A stretch of 64,000 nucleotides of DNA from Tritrichomonas musculus (GCA_039105265.1 JAPFFF010000016.1:1736001-1800000), one strand, 5' to 3'. Positions 19,772 to 30,392 are shown, numbered from the stretch's first letter. Numbers and translations are program-made. The notes: generated by a model not told the origin, from the sequence alone.

Positions 19772-20020
19772 TCAGATATATCTATTAGCAGCTCTATTGA
19801 GTAGTTTGCGGACTTTCATGCAATGATCATATTTCTTTTGGATTCGTTCACGTTGTTTCATTTTCTTAGGATTGTCGGATTCTGGTTCACTTAAGATCTT
19901 TCGATAATACTGCAATCTTGATGCAATCATCTTCAATGTCTGCGTTGCAAATGATTTACGTTCATGTCTTTTCTTTAATGGTGGTAATGCTAATTCTATT
20001 TCATTTGTATTTGATTCCAT
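19772..20020 (-). CDS. Small basic protein divergent from the integrase (element B copy)
   Basis: This 82-aa, highly basic protein has LPPLKKRHERKSFATQTLKM near its start and ends in a KVRKLLNRAAN helix. Element C has a clear relative (33712-33954: LPPLKRPHERKTFATPTLKI) in the same divergent arrangement with its integrase. Here the gap between the two ATGs is 61 bp; in C it is 49 bp. Conserved pairing with the integrase suggests an integration or excision partner or a DNA-bending factor. That role is inferred from position and charge only. Confidence 0.8.
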   Translation of the reverse strand: MESNTNEIELALPPLKKRHERKSFATQTLKMIASRLQYYRKILSEPESDNPKKMKQRERIQKKYDHCMKVRKLLNRAANRYI

Positions 20021-20081
20021 TCTTTGGCTCTCATTAAAATATCAACAGCAAACATATAAACATCTCTTTAACAAAAACCAA

Positions 20082-21977
20082 ATGAATCAAACTTACGAAC
20101 TCAACAATAACGTGGATCACATCATTCAATACATCAAGAACTCGATACTTTGGGGTCCAAGCAGTGTAGACCATTCAGATTATTTTGATATAGATAACCC
20201 ATCTAATATTGATCCTTTCACTGGTTTTAATCATCAAGATGATGATGACTATGAAGGTGTCTATTACTATTATAAGCAACCGAGAACATTGGAATTAATA
20301 AATAATCTTCTCAACAGTCATTCAACATTTTCAAGATTCATTCGTGACAGAGTCATTAAATGGTATCAACGTAAACATCTTTATGATAAGCCTAGATTTA
20401 ATTTAGATGAGAATGTATTGAGCAATTTCATTAAAGTAAATGTCACAACAATTAACAAAGAAGTCATTGAATATATGGAATATACAAAGAAACAGATCAT
20501 TGAATATCAAGAATACAAGAAACGTCATGCTATTGAGAAACAAGAACGTAGAAAACGTGAAAGGATTGAAAGGCGTGAACAAGGATTGCAAGCAGCTCGT
20601 GAGGAATTAAATAGGCTCCTTAATCTCAAAATACAAAAGGGTAAGACTCAATTCTATGCAAATAATGTATTCAGAGGTTGGAATATCCATCCAGAAGATA
20701 TGACTAAATTATGGAGAGAATATAATGAAAGATGGATACCACCAACCCAAAGAGGCAAACCACAACCTCAAAGACCTAAACCAACGATAGCTTATGATGA
20801 CACATTTGAAGACAAGCTTATCAAATACCTTAAAACACATTCAGATGAGAGACATCCAATGTCATTTGATGACTTTCAAAAGCTAACTAGAGGTTGGCCT
20901 AGTTCGTTTACATCTATTGAAGATTGGTATCAAACCTACATTGAAAAGCATCCATCCAACATTGCTCCAGAGAAGATTCAAGTGAATTCTATTGGTTTCA
21001 AATCACCAAAGAAGATTAAAGCATTGAAATCTAAATATCCAAATATTAAGTCTCCTGATTCATTCCCGGAGGGAACTTTGCAGAGCAAATCTACAACATC
21101 ATACTTTCCATTAAAGCAGAATAAGAAGCTATATCAACTTCACAAGGTTTGCCCAAAAAAGACTTACATCATTGACATAATGTTTTGTGATAAGTATGCA
21201 TATCTCATTGCAATCAATGTCAACACTAGATTCTTATATGCAGCCCCAATGAATAAACCTGTATCCACCACAACTAATCACGACAATCAAGAACAACATT
21301 ACATGAGATATTCTAAAAATGCAGACACATACATCAATGCTTTGGACTCATTAATCAAATCAGGAATGGATGTTCGATACCTTCAAGGTGATGGAGAGAA
21401 AGCTTTCGATGCACATGAAACATGGGCTTATTATGATTCTCATAACATTGAATTCAAACCAGTCCCAAGAATGAAAATGGGTGTATATCCAGACTTCATG
21501 AAAAAGGAACAAAAGCAATCGAAAACAGATCCAATGCATGGTTCTTTAGGGATTCTTGATAGAGTGATTCGCACACTTCGAGACATGGCATACCACATTG
21601 AAGTTGGAATCATTACACCAAATATCATGAAAGAGCTTGTCAATCAATACAACAATGTGCCTCATGCAACGTTATCCAAATATGCTGGCTTTGATGTTAC
21701 ACCACAGATGGTCCAAGATGATGAAGAACTTGAGAACTATATCATTAGACAAATCATGAAAGAGAATGAAAAGGTTACAAGTAGAGCTGGATTTAAACTA
21801 GAGAATGGCACACCAGTGAAGCTTTATAATGAAAAGGATTCAATGGCTAAAAGAAGATCAATCATTCAACCAGGAAAGTATCACATTGTTGACTACCATG
21901 GAGGATATTATGAAGTCGAAGATGAGAACAAAAATAGACAATTCATTCCAAGATTTAAGCTTGCAATTGACATTTAA
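20082..21977 (+). CDS. Retroviral-type (rve) integrase of element B
   Basis: This 631-aa protein is predicted to insert the element into host DNA. A long N-terminal region includes a charged coiled coil (about 125-185). The RNase H-fold core has TYIIDIMF (D365), YLQGDGEKAF (D437) and GILDRVIRTLRDM (D493). The third acidic residue, normally Glu in DDE enzymes, is Asp here and also in the element C copy. The spacing between the second and third acids is 55 residues rather than the usual 35 or so, because of an insert around PDFMKKEQKQSKTD. The C-terminal 60 residues (RRSIIQPGKYHIVDYHGGYY) resemble the SH3- or chromo-like tail of Polinton integrases. The start follows a short gap divergent from the small basic gene. 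Confidence 0.9.
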   Translation: MNQTYELNNNVDHIIQYIKNSILWGPSSVDHSDYFDIDNPSNIDPFTGFNHQDDDDYEGVYYYYKQPRTLELINNLLNSHSTFSRFIRDRVIKWYQRKHLYDKPRFNLDENVLSNFIKVNVTTINKEVIEYMEYTKKQIIEYQEYKKRHAIEKQERRKRERIERREQGLQAAREELNRLLNLKIQKGKTQFYANNVFRGWNIHPEDMTKLWREYNERWIPPTQRGKPQPQRPKPTIAYDDTFEDKLIKYLKTHSDERHPMSFDDFQKLTRGWPSSFTSIEDWYQTYIEKHPSNIAPEKIQVNSIGFKSPKKIKALKSKYPNIKSPDSFPEGTLQSKSTTSYFPLKQNKKLYQLHKVCPKKTYIIDIMFCDKYAYLIAINVNTRFLYAAPMNKPVSTTTNHDNQEQHYMRYSKNADTYINALDSLIKSGMDVRYLQGDGEKAFDAHETWAYYDSHNIEFKPVPRMKMGVYPDFMKKEQKQSKTDPMHGSLGILDRVIRTLRDMAYHIEVGIITPNIMKELVNQYNNVPHATLSKYAGFDVTPQMVQDDEELENYIIRQIMKENEKVTSRAGFKLENGTPVKLYNEKDSMAKRRSIIQPGKYHIVDYHGGYYEVEDENKNRQFIPRFKLAIDI

Positions 21978-22198
21978 TGTAATACTTTCTTGTAATATTC
22001 TGGATTATACATTCTGATGATCTTATACAATACACCAATATTTGAATGTTTTGCATCTTTCTTGACTGTTTCGAAATTCATTGAAGCTTTGCATGTCAAA
22101 TTACATTTGAACTCAACATTATAAAATGCTTTATCTCTATTATCTGGAGATAGACACTTAATTGCTCCAAACAATGGTACCATATCTTCCATTCTCAT
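21974..22198 (-). pseudogene. Out-of-frame continuation of the polymerase AEP tail
   Basis: This 74-codon frame overlaps the last 41 bases of the polymerase gene in another frame. Past the overlap it reads GAIKCLSPDNRDKAFYNVEF and further coding-like sequence. The polymerase frame stops 14 codons after MLPDSENENG, in the middle of what should be an AEP domain, so this is probably the displaced C-terminus after a frameshift rather than a separate gene. It ends by overlapping the integrase stop by 4 bp. Confidence 0.5.
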
Positions 22199-25100
22199 TT
22201 TCAGAATCAGGAAGCATTAGGCCATGATATGAATTGCAATCAACAGAAGCAAAGTAATCTATATCAAACTCATCACATTCGAAACATTTGACATATGCAT
22301 TCTTATATAAACCTGGAATATTATGATTTGCATAAATATGAAGACTACCACTTCCAGTCTCAATAATGATATCATCTTCAGAGAGTTTGCTAAGTATTGA
22401 TTGCTTGATTTCAAATCTTTTCTTTTGAGGTAACTTCTTATTAATATCAATGTCAATCACTGCAAACCCAGGAGTTTCATTTACACTCAAAACCATTCCA
22501 GTCTGATTTCTACATTTAATGTCACCAATATGTTTACCATCACAGGATCCATGTTTGGATTTATTGAATGTAATCTTGAAGTTCTCATCAAATCTAGTTC
22601 TCAATGGTAAATCCCAATGGCTCTCATCAAAATCATCAAAATCATTTATATAAGTTGGGATATCATTTGAATCTCCATTTGCAGAGACTTCATTTTCAAG
22701 AATATTCTTTCCAAGTTCAAGTAATTCAGCATCTAAATCTTTATTGTTCAATACATTTTTGAATTCATTTTCACATTCTTTAGCATACTCTTCACATGAT
22801 TTGAAAACGACATCATTAGCAGTCAAACCTTTAATGAATGGAATGCAAGTTTGATCTTCCAATACTATCATTTTGTTATGGAATCCAGTCAACGCATTCT
22901 TCTGAATAGTCACCTTAGACATTTGATTACGATTCATTTGGAGATTAATATTCTTACCTGGAATGACACATTTATCAACAATGATTGCATAATAATCAGT
23001 TGGATTAATGCTATTCTTTTTCAATGATACACCTTTGACTTTCAATGCTTTAGTTTCCAATGACCCATCAGCTTTATTATTCCAAATTGTATAACATTTA
23101 GGACACAATGCAACTTGATTATCACCATATTTTTCAACAGCAGCACCCAATATTTTCTTCTCATCAGCAATGGTTCCAATAGCTGGATTTGGCATGAATT
23201 GATAAACATATTTATCATAGAATTCTTTATCTTTAACGATTGCATCGAAGACTTGCTCACCATGTCTATTCATATCTCCAGCAATTGCAAAGTAAACGCT
23301 ATCGGTATCACATGATGTGAAATGCATTCTTTCAACATCTAAACATTTGAAAAGGAAATCATAAATGAAAACCAAATACCAATACTTTGCATTATCAAGA
23401 GTGAAGAATGACTCTTGAACACATGTCTTGCATCGGAAATTCTTGGGTTTACGTTGAATCATATATAGTTTACTACTCTGCGTAGCAGATGAATCATTTC
23501 CAAGTGGATATCCATTTACATAAGTCTCACTTGCAATGTCAATGAAGGCTCTATCACGATCTACAATCTTGACTTTATCATAATGTTCTGTATTGAGACC
23601 ATCATATCCAATCCATCCATTCATACTAATTTTATAGAACTTCTCATTTCCAGACTTCTCTCCACTTAATATCTTCTGACGTTCTCCCATAAATTCATTA
23701 ACGAATGCATTGAAACCTCTATGGCAATCATATATTGTAACATTCTGGATATCAACAACTTTCAAACCATGGTCAATGAGAAACCACAAATAATAGCAAC
23801 CAAATGTCTTGAATTCACCTCTTGTATCAAGAGTCATTGTAAGCTTGGTATCAGATTTGTCAACAGTATGGATATTATTGTCTTTACCATATTTGTACAT
23901 GTATGATCCAATTATATTTTCATCATTTTTGATCTCAAAATTGCGAAATACAGGTGGGAAGTTAACGAAATCATTAATCAAATCTTTGGGACATTCTAAC
24001 TTAACAGTTGCATGGAATATAAATTTGGGATTCTTATCAAATCTATGTTTGGAATTGATTATACTCATACAAGTATGATATACATTTGGTTTCTGTTTAC
24101 CATTCTCATCATAACAATCATATGAATTTAACATTGAACCTGGCATGTACATGATACCTCCATGATATTTGTTGAATGAATGCCAGTTACCAGAACATGC
24201 TGAAGGATACAATGAATTGAAATCAACACCAACTACATGCGAAACAACATTATCAGTATATCTGACAACAACTTTATTAGCTTCTTCATCAAAATATAAA
24301 CGTGTAATGCAAGTCTCACCTCTAAGATTGACTCGATGCAAGACATTTGAAAGACCTCCAGTTATACCAGCACGTAAACGATAATATTCAGCTTCATTGG
24401 TAATAGTCATTGGCAAATGATTCACTTTACAGAACTTCTTGAGCTGGATTCTTAAACGAGTAACCTTATCATCATCATCTGCACGAAGGCTATTACATAC
24501 TTCACAAGCAAGTTTGCAATTGGATAATTCATGACCTATTTCATTATTGATTCGATCTAATGTTGGCTTATTAGTCCATGAGAAGTGTTCACCACAAAGA
24601 TGACATTTACCTAATTCTGGGTCTTCATATATCTTCATGAATGCATCGAAATCAGCTTCAGAAACACATTTAGAAAGGTCTCTTAAAGACTTGGGCTGCT
24701 TACTTTTCTCTTGCTTCAAATTCCATTTCTCATCTTGACTGTAATATGAATTGACCTTATATGTCCACCATTCTTTGGTTGGCTTGAATGTATTCTTTGA
24801 ATTCAAAACACCATAATCATAGTCAATATCGAAATTCTTATAAGCCATTGCATACTTAATTTCAGATGCATTACGTGACAAAGAAAGATTAGAGAGCATG
24901 TCAATACCATATTTAGCATTCATTTCAATGAGATTATCAATGGGTTTGATCATCATTTCAACATCATTATCATTATATGCTAACTGATATTCCCATCTGT
25001 CAATGAATCTTTTGGAATCTTTGATATATTCTTTATATTCATCTTCTGTCAATGCATTCTTTTGATTGAGATAGCTATGGAAATCTTTATGTTTGAATGG

Positions 25101-27587
25101 CTCTGACATACTTAGGACATCATCAAAGTTCTCACTATTTACAGCTTCATATGGGAATGTACCTTTAACAGAATTCTCTGCACCACCAAAGTCAACACCA
25201 AATTGTTTAAGTGTACCTCCACTGATGAATGCTTGAGCATCAATGAAACGTAATCCAATCATACCTTTATCAGTTGATGTTTTGAGAATGAATTGCTTCA
25301 AAGATGATGTAGTACCAATTAAAGAACTGTTATCAACCTTCCATTGCATATCATGATGAGTATAATTGAAATATTCTTTAAAGAGATTGCTATCGAATTT
25401 TGCAGAATTAAATCCCAAAACTGGTACATCAAGGAGACCTTTATCAAGCTTTTTAATGACTTCGACATCAGAGATTTTGAGCATATCTTTCATTAATTGA
25501 ACCTTGTCATCAACTATTTCATAAGCTTGCTCGAACATAAATGTAAGCCATTCTCGAATGAAATCTTTAGATCTAGCATCGAAATGTCTCGTTAACAAAC
25601 CTTTTGAAGACTTGATGCAACAGCTCACTGACAATGGAATTAGACGACTATTGATTACAGTTGATTTACCAGTTTCTTTATTAACAGATTGCTCCATGGT
25701 TTCAAAATCATATGTTACATAATATTTCTGAGGTTGCCATTTAAGATCATGTGCTACACAATATTCGTAAACTGGATGATTCAAAATATGTGGACAATAT
25801 GGCATACTAATTCTTTCAGGAATGTAATTCTTATGAAACTTTCCATCACAATGTGCTTTATGGATTTCCATTCTCTTTGGATTCTTTCCACGGATTGTAT
25901 ACGATTTGCATTTGGGGCATATCCAAATATTAGTCAATGATTCTGCATTAGTGATATACATAATATGGATGACATTACCTTGGCTAAAGAGTAAAGCATT
26001 AAATGTATTCTCAAATTTCTCATCATACCATTGCTGATCAATGTCATAACGATTACTTTCTTTGTCAAAGCAATAGATGTTAACGTTGATTTGATGCTTC
26101 TTGGCTGACTCTTTCATTTCATCTAATGTCATTCCCTTGAATGATTTAAGTAATGCTTGGGCAGCTTTGGTAGGTCTAGTAGTATATTCAGCATCATGAT
26201 CTTTGCAGAAGAGTTTACGAGCTGCTTGTGTACGATCTTTAAGTTTAAATGTTTTAGCTTCCCCTAACTTTGGTTCCAAACATATTGCTAAGAATCTATA
26301 CCAACATAATCCATCATCTTCATTGTCTGTGATTACAAATTTTGATTTCAAGAACTCAACTGGAAGGTCATCAATCTTACCAGAAACCTTAACTAATCTT
26401 GAAACAGTGAATGCTATATTTGAAACATAAATGAGTTTGATATTGGAAGCACCAAAAGTAGTATGATTATAGAGATTGGATTCAATATAATATTTGACTC
26501 TATCCAAATCTTGCTGAAATTGGATTACAATTGGAATGGTATTTGCAAATTGATGACTGGTTACTGTAACAGGTCTTGCTTCATATGTGAACTCTGGATC
26601 TGATTCTGGAGATACATTCTTCTCAGGAATTTCAAAGACACCACCTATCTCAAATGTAAGCTTAAATGGTTTGATTTCTTGCTTAAACATAACATTATCA
26701 AGATATTGAAAGATGTCTTCAAGCTTATGAATCTTGTTAAGGTAATACACTACAATTGGATCTTTCTTTTTATCTTTATCTATATTTTTCTCTTCAACAT
26801 CTGAATCTTTTGGATGCTTACTTCTAGCTTTTTCTAAACATTCTAATGCTTTCAGTTCATCATATGGCTCATTAATTTTAAGATTCTCTTCATCAATACT
26901 TTTGAATTCATGACCATACTTCTCAAAATATTCTAGCAATTCTTGGTTTTCTTTTTCAAACAAGATTTGAGTATAAGGTTTAGCATCATCTGGTAACGGT
27001 TTAAGTGTAGGTGGTTGCTTACGTAAATCATCAAGCATTCTCTTATAATTAGATTTGGATGCATGGATTTGAGTATTTTCTTTTTCAATTTTCTCGTTAA
27101 AACGTTTACGAAGAATATCCCTAACCTTATCATTAACCTTATCTTTAACATTGAAATGCTTACGTTTAATGTAATTGAGATATGCTGAATCATTGCTATC
27201 AATATATCTTTTTGGTGCTTTTGGATGCTTTGGAGCATGTGGGATTCCCAAATATTTGATTTCTGGTTGGAATGGAAGATTCATTAATTCATTAATAGTT
27301 TCGGCTTCAATAGCTTCAGCTTCTTTCTTAGCATTATAACCCTTTGCAAACCAATATACACTACCATAAGTAGCATCACCATCATAACCCATTTCATTAA
27401 GTTTGGGTATAATATAGTCAAGGATTCTATCAATTACATTATCTTCAAATTCAGAATTATATGGAAATTCATCAATAATTGCTTCAAGTGTTTCTTCAGA
27501 AATGCCAAGCATTAATGCTAAATTCCATACATCATCAACTGGTCGCTCATATATTTCTTGGCGGTTGTCGATCGTTGGTTGACTCAT
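22158..27587 (-). CDS. Protein-primed family B DNA polymerase with HNH insert and AEP tail
   Basis: This 1809-aa polymerase predicted to replicate element B has these parts in order: a variable N-terminus (1-200); an OTU-like DNEDDGLCWYRFLA motif (421-434); a paired-Cys zinc motif CPKC...H...C (557-580); Exo I YDFETME (626-632), Exo II FNSAKFDSN (726-734) and Exo III YNDND (871-875); an HNH domain (995-1032: CHLC, TLDRIN, GH, N, CEVCN); polymerase motif A DFNSLYPS (1122-1129), B KISMNGWIG (1319-1327) and C CDTDSVY (1426-1432). A C-terminal primase-polymerase-like region (about 1655-1809) has VIDIDI, GSGSLHIY and FDIDYF, the three AEP signatures. The A copy lacks this tail. The frame may be shifted near its end (see 21974-22198). 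Confidence 0.9.
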   Translation of the reverse strand: MSQPTIDNRQEIYERPVDDVWNLALMLGISEETLEAIIDEFPYNSEFEDNVIDRILDYIIPKLNEMGYDGDATYGSVYWFAKGYNAKKEAEAIEAETINELMNLPFQPEIKYLGIPHAPKHPKAPKRYIDSNDSAYLNYIKRKHFNVKDKVNDKVRDILRKRFNEKIEKENTQIHASKSNYKRMLDDLRKQPPTLKPLPDDAKPYTQILFEKENQELLEYFEKYGHEFKSIDEENLKINEPYDELKALECLEKARSKHPKDSDVEEKNIDKDKKKDPIVVYYLNKIHKLEDIFQYLDNVMFKQEIKPFKLTFEIGGVFEIPEKNVSPESDPEFTYEARPVTVTSHQFANTIPIVIQFQQDLDRVKYYIESNLYNHTTFGASNIKLIYVSNIAFTVSRLVKVSGKIDDLPVEFLKSKFVITDNEDDGLCWYRFLAICLEPKLGEAKTFKLKDRTQAARKLFCKDHDAEYTTRPTKAAQALLKSFKGMTLDEMKESAKKHQINVNIYCFDKESNRYDIDQQWYDEKFENTFNALLFSQGNVIHIMYITNAESLTNIWICPKCKSYTIRGKNPKRMEIHKAHCDGKFHKNYIPERISMPYCPHILNHPVYEYCVAHDLKWQPQKYYVTYDFETMEQSVNKETGKSTVINSRLIPLSVSCCIKSSKGLLTRHFDARSKDFIREWLTFMFEQAYEIVDDKVQLMKDMLKISDVEVIKKLDKGLLDVPVLGFNSAKFDSNLFKEYFNYTHHDMQWKVDNSSLIGTTSSLKQFILKTSTDKGMIGLRFIDAQAFISGGTLKQFGVDFGGAENSVKGTFPYEAVNSENFDDVLSMSEPFKHKDFHSYLNQKNALTEDEYKEYIKDSKRFIDRWEYQLAYNDNDVEMMIKPIDNLIEMNAKYGIDMLSNLSLSRNASEIKYAMAYKNFDIDYDYGVLNSKNTFKPTKEWWTYKVNSYYSQDEKWNLKQEKSKQPKSLRDLSKCVSEADFDAFMKIYEDPELGKCHLCGEHFSWTNKPTLDRINNEIGHELSNCKLACEVCNSLRADDDDKVTRLRIQLKKFCKVNHLPMTITNEAEYYRLRAGITGGLSNVLHRVNLRGETCITRLYFDEEANKVVVRYTDNVVSHVVGVDFNSLYPSACSGNWHSFNKYHGGIMYMPGSMLNSYDCYDENGKQKPNVYHTCMSIINSKHRFDKNPKFIFHATVKLECPKDLINDFVNFPPVFRNFEIKNDENIIGSYMYKYGKDNNIHTVDKSDTKLTMTLDTRGEFKTFGCYYLWFLIDHGLKVVDIQNVTIYDCHRGFNAFVNEFMGERQKILSGEKSGNEKFYKISMNGWIGYDGLNTEHYDKVKIVDRDRAFIDIASETYVNGYPLGNDSSATQSSKLYMIQRKPKNFRCKTCVQESFFTLDNAKYWYLVFIYDFLFKCLDVERMHFTSCDTDSVYFAIAGDMNRHGEQVFDAIVKDKEFYDKYVYQFMPNPAIGTIADEKKILGAAVEKYGDNQVALCPKCYTIWNNKADGSLETKALKVKGVSLKKNSINPTDYYAIIVDKCVIPGKNINLQMNRNQMSKVTIQKNALTGFHNKMIVLEDQTCIPFIKGLTANDVVFKSCEEYAKECENEFKNVLNNKDLDAELLELGKNILENEVSANGDSNDIPTYINDFDDFDESHWDLPLRTRFDENFKITFNKSKHGSCDGKHIGDIKCRNQTGMVLSVNETPGFAVIDIDINKKLPQKKRFEIKQSILSKLSEDDIIIETGSGSLHIYANHNIPGLYKNAYVKCFECDEFDIDYFASVDCNSYHGLMLPDSENENGRYGTIVWSN

Positions 27588-28163
27588 CTTTTCTTTGCCT
27601 CCGCATTAAAAAAATTATCCCTTGCAAAAAGATTGATATCTACCCCTCACCCATTTTTCATGAAAATCGGCTCTTTTGCATTCTCTTGAGTCGTCAAAAT
27701 GGGCCTGAATTTGGTCATTATTTTTGCCTCCAAACCCTTCAAAACATCCATTTTTGGGTACTTTTTTGAAATTTCAACATTTCCCAAGTTTGGGCTCCAA
27801 GTATTGAAACATGACTCTGAAAATGAATGCTAGAAGACAGGTGTATCCTCGTATTGAAAATCGGACCCGAAAATCAAGGCCAAAGTATCTACCCCTTGGC
27901 TCCCCCATCTCCTACTCTCTACAGATCAGGGACCTACCTTTGACGATGATGAATTTTGGTCTACAGGATCCCAAGAGCAAGCGCCTCAAATCGAGAATAC
28001 AGTTACTTATGATAGCAGAAATGGGTCACAAAGTCCAAAAGCACATGCATCATCTCCAGGGGATGCTTTACTAAAACGTTTGAAAGGACCTAAAAAATGG
28101 AATCATCAAAATCCGTCCTATTCTCAAAAAGTTCCTCCAAAAGATGTCATTGGACAAGAATCA
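27588..28163. other. Gene-poor junction between elements B and C
   Basis: The first 220 bp show no open frame of note and are richer in G+C than the flanks. From 27811 a plus-strand frame begins MTLKMNARRQVYPRIENR; from about 27858 a second frame is open and runs without a stop into the gene at 28164, with coding-like sequence (FDDDEFWSTGSQEQAPQ) near 27935-27985. A frame change near 27.9 kb would join the two, so this is probably the damaged 5' part of that gene. I see no terminal inverted repeat. Confidence 0.45.
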
Positions 28164-28841
28164 ATGGAAGAATGCCTGTCACAAAACTTCCAACCGTTGA
28201 TTATTGATGACGATGTTCTCTCCAAATTTGATGAGCAGCATCTGAAAAATTTCTTTTTTACCACCAAATACGAACCAAAGATCAGTGACGGATTGGTTAC
28301 AAGTCACCTCCATATGCTCCAGACGAATGCAAATCGGTTCTTTAATGTTTTTCTTCCGTCACCTGCAGGACAAAAAGAAAGGTGGGATGCGATCGATTTC
28401 CATGTCCGTTACAGTCTTTTCGTTACAAGTGGAAGAGCGTCAGATCCATTTTTTGAAGAGAAATTTACTGAAGAGGAACTCAAAATGAACGGAATTACCG
28501 GTGCTATGCTCCATTCAAATCCAACAAGATTTGGTACATTTTTGACAGAAGCTGGATGGAAACAATTTTTCGAATTGTTTTATAAATCCATGCGCCGAAT
28601 ATATAGTTTCATGACTGAAGATGAAAATCTCAGACTGGAAAGACTTAGAGATTGGAAGAAAATCATGTCAAGACTGGTTCCAAGAATGGAAGATATGATT
28701 GACGAATTTGATACTTTTTATCGTATGTACAAGTTTCCTCCAGCAATTCCTCAAGATATTCAAGACGTTTATCATTTTTGTAAAGATCCCAAATATAAAA
28801 TGCCGCCTGATTGGCGCATTAGCATTAAAAGAAAGAAATAA
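28164..28841 (+). CDS. Hypothetical protein, probably with a damaged 5' end
   Basis: From the first ATG (28164) the protein has 225 aa, but the frame is open without an ATG back to about 27858. It is mixed helical, with FNVFLPSPAGQKERWDAIDF, TRFGTFLTEAGWKQFFELFY and a basic end (ISIKRKK). The family is not recognised. Base and codon use are less A/T-biased than in element C, so it may belong to element B or to flanking host DNA rather than to C, whose first typical gene starts 40 bp downstream. No membrane span is present. Confidence 0.5.
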   Translation: MEECLSQNFQPLIIDDDVLSKFDEQHLKNFFFTTKYEPKISDGLVTSHLHMLQTNANRFFNVFLPSPAGQKERWDAIDFHVRYSLFVTSGRASDPFFEEKFTEEELKMNGITGAMLHSNPTRFGTFLTEAGWKQFFELFYKSMRRIYSFMTEDENLRLERLRDWKKIMSRLVPRMEDMIDEFDTFYRMYKFPPAIPQDIQDVYHFCKDPKYKMPPDWRISIKRKK

Positions 28842-28881
28842 GTAAACAATTCAATTTTTAATTTATTTTTTATTTTTTAAA

Positions 28882-29958
28882 ATGTCATTTTTAATTTTTC
28901 CTATTGAGAGTTCATTATATGTGAAAAAGGGAATGCAAAAAATTATTGATAATCGAAAGTATCATGATTGGTATCCGACATTATTCTTCGGAAAAGAAAC
29001 CAATCCATTGGAAATCAGAAATAATCCAAATGATGTATTTATTCAAATTGAAGATAATAGATATTATCCAAAAAATAATAAAAAATTTAAACGAAATGTT
29101 GATCCAAATAAACATAGAATTTATATTCAAACATTTCAATGGACTGAGAGAGAAAAATTTATGAAAAAATTAGAAGATTTTGCTAAATTCTGTAAAAGTA
29201 AGAAAATAACAATATTTGGAATGATATATGCATTTATTGGAGATGAGATGGATAATATTTGTGTTAAAAATGATTCTATCAAAATTGTTATAAAAAAAGG
29301 ACAAGTCATTGAATCACAAATAAATATCATCCCTCGACAAATTTATGGCTGGGAAGGAAAAACAAATAAAGATGAATCTCTATATTCTCTTTATCACAGA
29401 CAAATCAAGGGAGATTCAATGAGTATGGGTAAAAGATTTAGACAGAAATTACGGAAATTGGATATTGTAACTCCATTTGATTATTCATCAGACAGTTTTG
29501 ACGATAATGATTCATCATCATTAGAATCATCAATTACGACATCTCCATTTACTACTGATGATGACACTCCACCTCCTCCACCAAATTCTTCGCATCAAAA
29601 TTCAAAGAAATCACATCAAAATTCAAAGAAATCACATCAAAATTCAATGTCATCGCATCAAAATTCAAAGGGGTCTTCTCAAAATTCAATGTCATCGCAT
29701 CAAAATTCAAACAAAAATAGTTTAACAATTGATGATGCATTAAAATATATTCAAAATCATTCACAAAGCCAGAAAAAAAATTCTCAACAAATAAATCAAA
29801 TTTACAATTTCTATGATTCATCGGACGAAGAAGAACAAAATAGTAAAAAATCAAGTAAGAAAAATTCACAAAAGACTGTGACTTATGAAATAACAGAATC
29901 TCGAAAAAAGAAATTTGATTCTGATGATGATGATGCTTTTCTGAATTTATTAAAATAA
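28882..29958 (+). CDS. Two-part protein: conserved N-domain plus HQNS repeats
   Basis: Residues 1-200 of this 358-aa protein look globular. The pattern FAKFCKSKKITIFGMIYAFI resembles segments in the N-terminal parts of 42449-44782 (FFGLIYGFFYE) and 44821-45231 (LDGKIYGFVFN), so these three may be paralogues. Residues 210-275 are acidic or Ser-rich, then carry six or so copies of an HQNS-containing unit (SHQNSKK, SHQNSMS), then charged Ser/Lys/Asp sequence. The function is unknown; a virion or scaffold role is possible. It follows a T-rich tract (TTTTTTATTTTTTAAA) used as a promoter-like sequence by many genes of C. Confidence 0.65.
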   Translation: MSFLIFPIESSLYVKKGMQKIIDNRKYHDWYPTLFFGKETNPLEIRNNPNDVFIQIEDNRYYPKNNKKFKRNVDPNKHRIYIQTFQWTEREKFMKKLEDFAKFCKSKKITIFGMIYAFIGDEMDNICVKNDSIKIVIKKGQVIESQINIIPRQIYGWEGKTNKDESLYSLYHRQIKGDSMSMGKRFRQKLRKLDIVTPFDYSSDSFDDNDSSSLESSITTSPFTTDDDTPPPPPNSSHQNSKKSHQNSKKSHQNSMSSHQNSKGSSQNSMSSHQNSNKNSLTIDDALKYIQNHSQSQKKNSQQINQIYNFYDSSDEEEQNSKKSSKKNSQKTVTYEITESRKKKFDSDDDDAFLNLLK

Positions 29959-29963
29959 AAAAT

Positions 29964-30356
29964 TTAATCAGATTTGTGTCTTCGAGATCGAACAGGTCGA
30001 ATATATCCTTTTGATTCTTTTAAGTCTCCACCACTCAACCTCCATTTTCGGGAATCAACAACTTCAATTTCAACTATTTTATCTTTTCCGTCTGTGACTT
30101 TTTCTTCTCCAAAATAAACAAATAGACCTCCACGTGCTCTTATATGATTTTTCTTTAATTGTTTTGCGATTGCAGCAAGGTCTGCTTCGATTAATCCAAC
30201 ATCAAACCATTCTAATTCATTGATGTACAATCCTTCAGAATCAATCTCAATACAATCTATATCTGATATCAGTTGTTTACATTTAGCAAGTAAGTCTTTA
30301 TCAAGTTTTGGTTCAAAATAAATTTCAGATCCAGGAACTTCCATAACAAATGTCAT
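29964..30356 (-). CDS. Hypothetical protein
   Basis: This 130-aa alpha/beta protein has LLAKCKQLISDIDCIEIDSE, then ADLAAIAKQLKKNHIRARGG and a beta-rich end finishing in basic RPVRSRRHKSD. The family is unknown. It is convergent with the gene at 28882 (5 bp between stops) and co-directional with 30393. No known motif is visible. Confidence 0.6.
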   Translation of the reverse strand: MTFVMEVPGSEIYFEPKLDKDLLAKCKQLISDIDCIEIDSEGLYINELEWFDVGLIEADLAAIAKQLKKNHIRARGGLFVYFGEEKVTDGKDKIVEIEVVDSRKWRLSGGDLKESKGYIRPVRSRRHKSD

Positions 30357-30392
30357 TTTTAAAAATGTAAAAAAATTTGATTAAACCTTTTT

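Noticed and set aside
24480-24620. Intein in the polymerase
   Set aside because: The inserted block is an HNH domain without the N-terminal Cys/Ser block or C-terminal HN splice residues.
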